A DNA stretch of 34,766 nt from Verrucomicrobiales bacterium (GTDB lineage Bacteria; Verrucomicrobiota; Verrucomicrobiia; Limisphaerales; DUCD01). This document shows, piece after piece, positions 28,201 through 34,766 of the stretch; the first letter of the stretch is position 1, and the number at the start of each line of letters is the position of its first letter. The notes under the pieces were generated by a model that was not told the origin of the DNA, did not search any database, and saw nothing but the letters and a program-made list of their open reading frames with translations. The DNA is taken from the NCBI GenBank assembly GCA_012959985.1, contig DUCD01000036.1, positions 1 through 34,766 on the forward strand, given 5' to 3'. The translations under genes were made by a program, and so were the position numbers.

Positions 28201-31200
28201 CACATTGCAACGAATTCTCATGGTCACTATCGTCGAGCGCTGATTCAGCTAATATGCTTAGTGTTGAGCCAGGTCCCACTTCAAGAAATCCCCCGCTCGA
28301 CGGCAGCATCGCTTCCACACACTTGCCGAATAACACTGGATTACGTGCGTGCTTGACCCAATAATCGGCCGTAAGCTCCTCACCTGAAATCGGGCCGCCT
28401 GTAAGATTCGAGTAAAGCGGGAACCGTAAATCACTCGGGCGAAATGACTGTGCAGCTGATCTCAATTCAGACAATATTGGATCGATAGCCGCGCTATGGA
28501 ATGCGTGGGATACGTTCAGGCGGTGGGTCCGAACATCTGCCTCTTTAAAAAACGCGGCCGCAGATTCGATATCAGTTTCATTGCCCGAAAAAACTATTGA
28601 GACGATGCCATTAACAGCAGCGATTTCAAGTTTCGGAAATTGCCGAATCAAAGAAAGTGCATCTTCGTAAGATGTTCGTGCTGCCAACATAGCTCCACCA
28701 GATTCAATCTCCCCCATCAACTTCGCTCGTCGGCAAACGTAAGGAAGGGCTTGCTCAAGCTCGAGTGCTCCAGCAATACACGCGGCAGTCAGTTCCCCAA
28801 GGCTGTGACCGGCTACAGCCACCGGTTGCATCCCCCAATCCAGATAAAGCTGTGCCAGTGAAAATTCAACCGCAAATAATGAGGGTTGGGCCAGGGCGGT
28901 CTGACGAAGCGCATCGTCTGTGCCGCTGATACCGGTATAGAGATCTACCCCACTTGTTTCGCGGACAAGGTCTGCGCAACGTTCAAACGCTCCAGCAAAG
29001 GCGCTGTGCCGCATCAATGGAAGAGCCATTCCAGGGTATTGCGCCCCTTGCCCAGAAAAAAGCCATGACACCCCTTTTCTTTCGCTGGAAGCTGGATTGC
29101 CTTTCCTTGCCAGAAGAACACGATTCACATCACGCAGTAGCGTTTCACGGCTGTCGCCAGTCGCCGTTGCACGGCATGGAAACTGGGAACGACCCAAGGC
29201 CGCGGTATAACAGAGTTGCTGCACATTAATTTGATCACAAGCTAAACGATCCTGATAAGAGCGCAATACAGAGGTCAGCGCAATCTCATTATGCGCAGAC
29301 AACGGCAAGACTAGCCGACCTGGCATCGACGGCAGATACTTGCCAGTGGCGTCATTGGCAGCACTCTCAGGTGCCGATTTGATGATCACATGGGCATTGG
29401 TTCCTCCAAACCCGAAAGAACTCACCGCGGCCAAAACGGGGACGGAGTGAGATAAAGTCGCTTGGTGGGACGCAATCTTGACTCTGGTCCCAGCCCTAAT
29501 GACTCTCGGGTTTAACCGGGTAAGGTTGGCTTGAGGTGGAACCGCTCTTTTCTCAACCACTAAAACCGATTTGATGAGCCCAGCTATCCCCGCTGCCCCC
29601 TCAAGATGGCCGATTGTGCTCTTGACTGATCCGACGAAACATGCCCCGCTGGCACCATAAACCTCGTCAATTGAGCTGATCTCGATCGGATCTCCCAATG
29701 GCGTACCTGTCCCATGGGCTTCAACATAATTAACCTGACTAGCGTTGATTCCAGCTTTCTTGACAGCCTCGCGCATCACGCTAATCTGTGCGCTTGGATT
29801 TGGGGCGGTCAGTCCATTACTTCGGCCGTCCTGATTAATACTGCTACCCACCAAGTATGCTCTGATTGGATCACCAGCAGCCTCAGCATCTGCCAGTCTC
29901 TTTAAAACTACAATACCGACCCCCTCACCCCGTACATAACCGTCCGCATCCTGGTCAAAGACTCGAGGCACTCCAGTTGGTGACAGCATTCCTCCCGCAT
30001 GAAGGGCGAGACCCAAAATCGGATCCAACAGTAGGTTTACTCCACCTGCAATAGCCATGTCACACGCTCCGGCCTGCAGCGCAAGAACTGCTTGATGAAC
30101 CGACACCAATGACGAAGAGCATGCCGTATCGATTGTCATGCTCGGCCCACGAAAATCGAACAGATAAGAAACCCTATTGGCCACGATGCTTGAGGCTTGT
30201 CCCGGGCCGGTATAGGCCTCCACTGCGTCAGGCTGTCCTAGGAGCATCCGACCATAGTCACTGCTCGCAACGCCAAGGAAAACACCTACTCGGCGCCCCC
30301 TCCACTTCTCTGGAGGGATCGCAGCGCATTCCAGAGCGTTACGTACGGCTTCAAGGATCAGGCGCTGCTGGGGGTCCATGATTCTAGCCTCTCGTGCAGT
30401 AATGCCGAAGAACTCCGCGTCGAAATACTCCACCCTGTCGATAAACCCTGCTCTATCAGTCGGAGGTCGTTTTTCACCGGAACCAAGTCCGAGTTGTGAC
30501 TGCAGAACTTGTCTTTCTCCTGGTGTCGCGCTGATCGCGTCCGAACCGCTTTGTAGCAATTGCCAAAAATCTTCGGGGCCGTCAGCGCCAGGAAATCGGC
30601 AACTTAGACCAACAATCGCCACCTCGTTTTGAAGCGCGTCTTGAGAAATAGAGTCTTTTTCCTGATTGCGAGATGCGCCTTTAAGGAATTCGCGAACTGC
30701 CTTAGACATTCTATTGGGAGTCGAATGCTCCCATAGTATTGAAACCGGAAGCTCGCAACTCGCCCCCAGAACATCCTCAAGCTCCCCAATAAGGCCGGTG
30801 GCCCCTTTCGAATCTAAGCCGAGCTCATTAAAACTGGCGTCAGGATCGATTGACCCAACTGGCTTTTTAATTAACTCAGCAACCTTGTTCTTTATCCATG
30901 ATTCGAGGCCTTCCCCAACAAGAGTTGGGGGGGGCACCAACAAAATGTCCTGGTTAGTCGACTCTTTATTCCACTCAAATAAAACAGGCATCTTGCCATC
31001 CAACCACATCTGCCGGCATAGGTTGCGCTGAATTTTCCCACTCGAAGTTTTCTGAATTCCACCTTTTGCAATCAACACAACGGTTGCTGGTGGAAACTGC
31101 AGTTCCTGGGAAATTAACGAATAGATCTCGGCCGCAGTCTCATGGTGGGCATTTTCCGGTCGACTAACTTCGGCCATAAATACCAGTTCATCTGCATCCT

Positions 31201-32680
31201 CCCGGCTATTGGTAAAAGCCGCCGTGGCGCCACCTCGAACCTCAGAGATCGATGTAGATATCAATTCCTCAATATCTTGGGGATAGATATTCGCCCCATT
31301 CAAGATCAATAAGTCTTTAATTCTTCCGGTTGGATACAGTTCCTCATTCAGGAGAAAGCCTAAGTCGCCTGTTCGGAGATATTCGTCTGAGCCCGCAGCC
31401 CCACTGATGCGCGCCTGAAAGATCTCGCGAGTCTCTTCAGGTCGGTTCCAATAACCGATCGCATTTGCGTTACTCCTTACCCAAATTTCCCCGACCTCAC
31501 CGGCCTTCAGTTCTAGTAGTGCCTGAGGGTCGACAATTTTCACCTCTGTACCGGATAGAGGTCTCCCACAACTTACGATATCTTTGCCTTTTCCAGACTC
31601 GACAACATTGATCCGCCCATCTCGATCAAAGGTCGCTTTGTCTACTGATATCGTCCTTGGATTCTGCAGGCGACGCTTGGTACTTACTACCAAGGTCGCC
31701 TCCGCTAATCCATAGGCCGGAAACAATGCTGTGCGACGTAAGCCAGAATTTTTAAACGTATCGAAAAACTCATTCAGAGTCGTTTTCCGGACCGGTTCAG
31801 CCCCATTGCTAAACACCTCAACCCTGGAAAGATCAAGACCTGCCACTTGCTCGGGCTTAATCTTGTTCGAACAATAGGCATACGCGAAATTGGGCGCCTG
31901 GGTATGGGTTCCACCGAGTTCAGAAAGTGCCTGCACCCATCTATATGGGCGTTTGATAAATCCGACGGGGGACAGGATGTAGCATGGCGTTCTATTGAAG
32001 AAAGGCATCAACAGTCCATCAATCAGTCCGTAATCATGGAAATGCGGCATCCACGTAACACTGATACTATTTTCAGAATACCCCCATGCGTCCACCAAAG
32101 CCTTGCAATGATGGATTAAGCAGTCATGCGTAATTTCCACGCCTTTCGGATCACCCGTCGAACCTGAGGTATATTGCAAATAAGCTACTTTGGCGGTCCG
32201 TATTGACGAATTACCTTCCGCAGTCGACCCCCGAGGCGGGGAAATCGAGATAGGGGAGGTTGAAATTACAGGGACTGCAGAAGAGGCCTGGATCGAGTAA
32301 GAACTAAAAGCTTTCGCGATGAGGCCTTTCTGGCAATCACTCGTCAGAATCAGGCGAGCCTGAGAATCCGCGATGATCCCCCGAAGTCTTGGTATTGAAC
32401 GCTTAAGCCTAGATGGATCCAAGGCTGGAACAGGGATAGCGGTCACGCCAGCCTTGAGACACGCTAGGAAGGCCGCCAGGAAGTCGACGCCGGGCGGGTA
32501 AACTAAAAGCGCGGAATCGTCAATTGCTGTTTGGGAACGAAGCGACTGCGCAATCTGCTCAACATAGGCGTCTAGTTCACTGTGGCTTAATTGGCGGTGA
32601 ATCTCACCACGTCCATCAATTTGCGCAAAGGCTATGGTGTCTTGCCGTTCAAGCCGGCTTACCTCTAGGATAAAATTCAA
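25208..32680 (-). CDS. Loading megasynthase: fatty acyl-AMP ligase (FAAL) - ACP - KS - AT - DH - KR - ACP
   Basis: FAAL: AYLQYTSGSTGDPKGVEITHDCLIHHC, VTWMPHFHDYGLIDGLL, SPVGFIKRPYRWVQALSELGGTHTQAPNFAYAYC; ACP: FNELGLDSKGATGL; KS: TIDTACSSSLVSVHQA, VEAHGTGTPLGDP; AT: VAGHSLGELTAACIAG, VSHAFHS; DH: REHKVFEQTVVPGAG and PGLVDSILQ; KR: CLITGGLGGLGLAVAG, FSSITAVFGNIGQAGYGAANES; ACP: LFDIGLDSLGAVELRN. The start codon is TTG, with an in-frame TGA at 32687..32689. Confidence 0.95.
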   Translation of the reverse strand: MNFILEVSRLERQDTIAFAQIDGRGEIHRQLSHSELDAYVEQIAQSLRSQTAIDDSALLVYPPGVDFLAAFLACLKAGVTAIPVPALDPSRLKRSIPRLRGIIADSQARLILTSDCQKGLIAKAFSSYSIQASSAVPVISTSPISISPPRGSTAEGNSSIRTAKVAYLQYTSGSTGDPKGVEITHDCLIHHCKALVDAWGYSENSISVTWMPHFHDYGLIDGLLMPFFNRTPCYILSPVGFIKRPYRWVQALSELGGTHTQAPNFAYAYCSNKIKPEQVAGLDLSRVEVFSNGAEPVRKTTLNEFFDTFKNSGLRRTALFPAYGLAEATLVVSTKRRLQNPRTISVDKATFDRDGRINVVESGKGKDIVSCGRPLSGTEVKIVDPQALLELKAGEVGEIWVRSNANAIGYWNRPEETREIFQARISGAAGSDEYLRTGDLGFLLNEELYPTGRIKDLLILNGANIYPQDIEELISTSISEVRGGATAAFTNSREDADELVFMAEVSRPENAHHETAAEIYSLISQELQFPPATVVLIAKGGIQKTSSGKIQRNLCRQMWLDGKMPVLFEWNKESTNQDILLVPPPTLVGEGLESWIKNKVAELIKKPVGSIDPDASFNELGLDSKGATGLIGELEDVLGASCELPVSILWEHSTPNRMSKAVREFLKGASRNQEKDSISQDALQNEVAIVGLSCRFPGADGPEDFWQLLQSGSDAISATPGERQVLQSQLGLGSGEKRPPTDRAGFIDRVEYFDAEFFGITAREARIMDPQQRLILEAVRNALECAAIPPEKWRGRRVGVFLGVASSDYGRMLLGQPDAVEAYTGPGQASSIVANRVSYLFDFRGPSMTIDTACSSSLVSVHQAVLALQAGACDMAIAGGVNLLLDPILGLALHAGGMLSPTGVPRVFDQDADGYVRGEGVGIVVLKRLADAEAAGDPIRAYLVGSSINQDGRSNGLTAPNPSAQISVMREAVKKAGINASQVNYVEAHGTGTPLGDPIEISSIDEVYGASGACFVGSVKSTIGHLEGAAGIAGLIKSVLVVEKRAVPPQANLTRLNPRVIRAGTRVKIASHQATLSHSVPVLAAVSSFGFGGTNAHVIIKSAPESAANDATGKYLPSMPGRLVLPLSAHNEIALTSVLRSYQDRLACDQINVQQLCYTAALGRSQFPCRATATGDSRETLLRDVNRVLLARKGNPASSERKGVSWLFSGQGAQYPGMALPLMRHSAFAGAFERCADLVRETSGVDLYTGISGTDDALRQTALAQPSLFAVEFSLAQLYLDWGMQPVAVAGHSLGELTAACIAGALELEQALPYVCRRAKLMGEIESGGAMLAARTSYEDALSLIRQFPKLEIAAVNGIVSIVFSGNETDIESAAAFFKEADVRTHRLNVSHAFHSAAIDPILSELRSAAQSFRPSDLRFPLYSNLTGGPISGEELTADYWVKHARNPVLFGKCVEAMLPSSGGFLEVGPGSTLSILAESALDDSDHENSLQCVPGLPRHGNIDQVTSQALALHFEQGSPIAWEKSFGEGHHKRCVLPGYSFTRTPFWFTQHRLDGVTHPSAAFQLRYRTIAPSSRIQIFSSQFSERLTPLLREHKVFEQTVVPGAGLLALVGRLPELSRSHGYFLHLEDVTFLQPLIFERDESRDVQLTLPLGESSSQSDFELSSFETSHQGESFVVHMRGTRVRDPLKLKLATDSIEDLLQRCNVREQADFYGEIWQSTIELGKGFQWIHSVFHGENELLVKLKRPQPGDNELTTLPGLVDSILQGIVAGVSLQVEDALVPFAIDKIFFDLDKIADSYWVKIRIEDAQNREAGVRADFQIFDGNGRVVGQIFGFRAKRVNSKKLLGTKVATLGKGLYGQEWVQIDGSSEVKNQFNKFVVVSDDEKLGISLVNRLRLDGAPTDTAAYYSSIHEFCETGYKSNLDGLPVELPNFLPDGGRVALIVLVDPAPDNASPAVITDRTLDFLSALDKLFRCTETNSSIDVTLVTAGALWVENGLPISSTATYGAAVGYARSARKESTSGGWRIIDTDPRWTRDQITDQLSQLVLADLMTDDEIACRQDRRYRREIVKIETDQAPPESFKGEASCLITGGLGGLGLAVAGQLADRGVKDIWLIGRSKPDADTRVLISGIEQSGANVFVRQANIEEPVAVASLIKEIHQTGVPLRGVYHCAGVLEDRAAGHYSRSALSATLRPKLLGALLLDQMTTNEPITEFVMFSSITAVFGNIGQAGYGAANESMASVAVSRARRGLPALVMEWGPWRDIGMAARQGQVLLDQLANQGYHALTTAEGTELLGKALIGDRIEVIAASLGEGFAVKGANRSRPGISEISQDEQEKGSPFLRDLAGLSISDRAQKLSEYLYTEINTALKGSGKDQVGEYTPLFDIGLDSLGAVELRNRVASALGLKLRSTVLFDYPNINALSNYLAERFTISGDVRTVSDDRRQDSGAGGPGWSSELSPDTSNEKPQSSAVDGDIEDLLRRELSSFD

Positions 32681-32950
32681 TTTTTTTCAAAACTCTACAG
32701 GCGGCCCGCACAGGGTTTACGGCACGATGGGTAAAAGTACTGCGACAGAGCAGGCTTTTTGATAGGATAGCCAAGTCCGAAGGATATCACGCATCTGTTA
32801 CCTTATAAAGTAGCATATGGCCAAACCACATTTCTGGATCGACTAATTGAATTTTCCTTGGGCGCTTAACGGCCTCATTGAATCGCAACCTGATATGCTC
32901 CGATAACCAAATATGTGCTGAGGTGCAGCAGACTAGCCGTTGTCGTTAAA
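32681..32950. promoter_or_regulatory. Divergent intergenic region, expected to carry promoters for both the biosynthetic operon (-) and the SPFH gene (+)
   Basis: About 270 bp with no supported ORF between divergently oriented genes. It is the only sizeable intergenic gap upstream of the biosynthetic genes; no specific -35/-10 boxes assigned. Confidence 0.4.
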
Positions 32951-33802
32951 ATGAACATGAAACACGCACTCAATAAATTTGCCTACTGGTTCAAAGATAA
33001 TCTGCCGATCTTTATTGTCTCAACCTTGGTGCTGGCAATACTTGTAGTGTTTTTTTGGAGCAGGATTTTCATTATCGTTCGTCCGGGTGAAGCTGGGGTA
33101 ATGTATCGAACATTTACCACCGGCACCGAAACAGATGTGGTTTATTCTGAAGGGTTGCACATCATCTGGCCTTTCAATCAGTTGGCCCGATACAGCACAC
33201 GTACGCAAATCTTATTGCACGAGTTCACAGTACTAACAGATCGTGGCTTACCCATTGATCTGAGTCTTGCTATCCGCTATCACCCTATCTACGAATTTGT
33301 TGGACTCCTGCATCAACAAGTGGGGCCAGAATACCCTGAACGAGTAATCCTCCCCCAGATAGAATCGGTCCTTCGCCGACAGATTGGCCAGCACTCACCT
33401 GAGGATATTTATACTAACGAGGCAGGTGTTCTGAGCAACATCATAACCCTTGCAATTGAAGAAGTCGGCAGACGCTTCGTTAACGTTGAGGACATCATTA
33501 TCCGCTCGTTAAGCCTGCCGGAGTCCGTTCGTTCTGCAATCGAACAAAAATTGGTCTTCGAGCAGGAAAGTCTCTCATATAAGTTCCGAATCGAATTAGA
33601 AACGCGAGAGGCTGAAAGAAAACGAATCGAAGCTCTCGGAATAATGGTCTATCAGGACATTATCTCGGCCACTTTGAATGAAACGCTTGTCCGTTGGCAA
33701 GCGGTACAAGCAACCCAACAGCTGGCGGCCTCCGACAACGCGAAGGTAGTGATCATCGGATCTGGCAAGGAAGGTCTTCCCGTAATATTAGGCAACCAGT
33801 AA
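32951..33802 (+). CDS. SPFH / prohibitin-like membrane protein
   Basis: One N-terminal transmembrane segment (NLPIFIVSTLVLAILVVFFWSRIFIIV) followed by band-7-like sequence: RPGEAGVMYRTFTTGTETDVVYSEGLHIIWPFNQLARYSTRTQ, PIDLSLAIRYHP, ESVLRRQIGQHSPEDIYTN, VEDIIIRSLSLPESVRSAIEQKLVFEQESL. The ORF is called from 32915; ATG at 32951 (or 32957) looks more likely. Confidence 0.85.
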   Translation: MNMKHALNKFAYWFKDNLPIFIVSTLVLAILVVFFWSRIFIIVRPGEAGVMYRTFTTGTETDVVYSEGLHIIWPFNQLARYSTRTQILLHEFTVLTDRGLPIDLSLAIRYHPIYEFVGLLHQQVGPEYPERVILPQIESVLRRQIGQHSPEDIYTNEAGVLSNIITLAIEEVGRRFVNVEDIIIRSLSLPESVRSAIEQKLVFEQESLSYKFRIELETREAERKRIEALGIMVYQDIISATLNETLVRWQAVQATQQLAASDNAKVVIIGSGKEGLPVILGNQ

Positions 33803-33822
33803 AGGGTTCGGTAACTCCTATC

Positions 33823-34766
33823 GTGTCACCCTTCGTTTTTCAGAGAGCTAATCAGTTCAGAATACGTATCTTGCTCTCGCTTACAATCCTATTCCTTGCT
33901 GGAGTACTTTTGGGTGGCTGCTCTGATGAGGTGTCTTCTAAACGCCGTAGCGATCAATTTTCTATGTATGGTGCCGGCGATGATGCATCTGGTGCCGGGC
34001 GCGGTGCTCCGCTCCAACACTATACGGAAACTGGCAAGCCTATAGAGGTTGCGGTCGTCTGGAACTCCGTCGCAATGGCGGGGACCAATTTTTGGGAAGG
34101 CGCGGATCTCGCGGCCGAAGAAATAAACAGCGTCCAGAATCCCTCTTTTCCCAAGTTGAAAATAAATCGGGTCGACTCTGCACCCTACTTGAAACGGTAC
34201 GGCGTGGCTAAAAATGCGGACGGGCGCTTCCGTAATGCCTCTCAGATTGCGGCCGCTGCACTTGCGGAAGATGTACTAGAGAACCGCAATAACGTCGCTG
34301 TGATCGGTCATGCTTTTGGAGAAAATACCGCAACCAGCGCCTTATTGAAATACGAACGCAAAGGTATCCTCTTTTTGTCATCTACATCGGTGGATAAAAG
34401 ATTCTCTAGTTTAAGGGCGCCACTTGCATTCCAGCTTTTCCCCAACCTTGATGTTATTGCTATGCATGCGGCCGAATTTGGTCAAAAGGCGAAAATTGAT
34501 CACCTGATTATTATCCATCAGCGCGGGATGTATCAGACCCAGGAGGACCCAATCCCGGCGTTCAGAAAACAACTGGCGGCCCATTCTATTGATCAAGTTG
34601 ACGTTGTCTCATTCAAGGGCTTAAGCAACAATACGCAAACGGTCGCAAAAATAACCCAAGAACTCGTTGCCAAAATGGGGACTGCGGGGCCCAATGTGGG
34701 ATTATTGTTATTGGTTGAACATCAACTTGCAGGCCTTATCTTCGAGCAATTATCAGTCCTGAAGCT
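33823..34766 (+). CDS. Putative lipoprotein, periplasmic branched-chain-amino-acid-type substrate-binding protein (truncated by window end)
   Basis: Manual translation from GTG at 33823: MSPFVFQRANQFRIRILLSLTILFLAGVLLGGCSDEV (lipobox LGGC), then IEVAVVWNSVAMAGTNFWEGADLAAEEIN ... NNVAVIGHAFGENTATSALLKYERKGILFLSSTSVDKRFSS. Open to the window edge, hence missing from the ORF track. Confidence 0.75.
   Translation, partial: MSPFVFQRANQFRIRILLSLTILFLAGVLLGGCSDEVSSKRRSDQFSMYGAGDDASGAGRGAPLQHYTETGKPIEVAVVWNSVAMAGTNFWEGADLAAEEINSVQNPSFPKLKINRVDSAPYLKRYGVAKNADGRFRNASQIAAAALAEDVLENRNNVAVIGHAFGENTATSALLKYERKGILFLSSTSVDKRFSSLRAPLAFQLFPNLDVIAMHAAEFGQKAKIDHLIIIHQRGMYQTQEDPIPAFRKQLAAHSIDQVDVVSFKGLSNNTQTVAKITQELVAKMGTAGPNVGLLLLVEHQLAGLIFEQLSVLK

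Noticed and set aside
30913-30934. Inverted repeat CCCCAAC-AAGA-GTTGGGG with a G8 run, possible hairpin or error hotspot
   Set aside because: It lies inside the open frame of the FAAL-ACP linker (VPPPTLVGEGLE), the frame is intact through it, and there is no following T-tract for a terminator.
1-34766. CRISPR arrays, tRNA/rRNA genes, insertion sequences or transposases
   Set aside because: No regularly spaced direct repeats, tRNA-like cloverleaf or transposase motifs were noticed; the window is almost fully covered by biosynthetic coding sequence.

Overview
Reading the window on the minus strand from right to left, about 32.6 kb (32680 down to 1) is one tightly packed, collinear PKS/NRPS operon for a lipopeptide-type natural product. 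Order: FAAL-ACP-KS-AT-DH-KR-ACP (25208..32680); KS-AT-DH*-KR-ACP (19744..25215); KS-AT-DH-cMT-KR-ACP split by an apparent frameshift (14180..19726 plus 13051..14202); KS-(degenerate AT)-AT with no ACP (9093..13073); a four-gene FkbK/J/I/H-like cassette for a hydroxymalonyl- or methoxymalonyl-ACP extender, with no O-methyltransferase in view; a seven-repeat putative beta-propeller protein (4500..5648); and a long ORF missing from the supplied ORF track (1..4472, open at the window edge) encoding ACP-class III aminotransferase-C-A. The architecture suggests a 2-hydroxy-3-amino polyketide-lipid tail handed to an NRPS whose first adenylation domain has an Asn-like code (inference). To the right, on the plus strand, lie an SPFH/prohibitin-like membrane protein and an edge-truncated lipoprotein that looks like a periplasmic amino-acid-type binding protein. 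I saw no RNA genes, CRISPR arrays or mobile elements.
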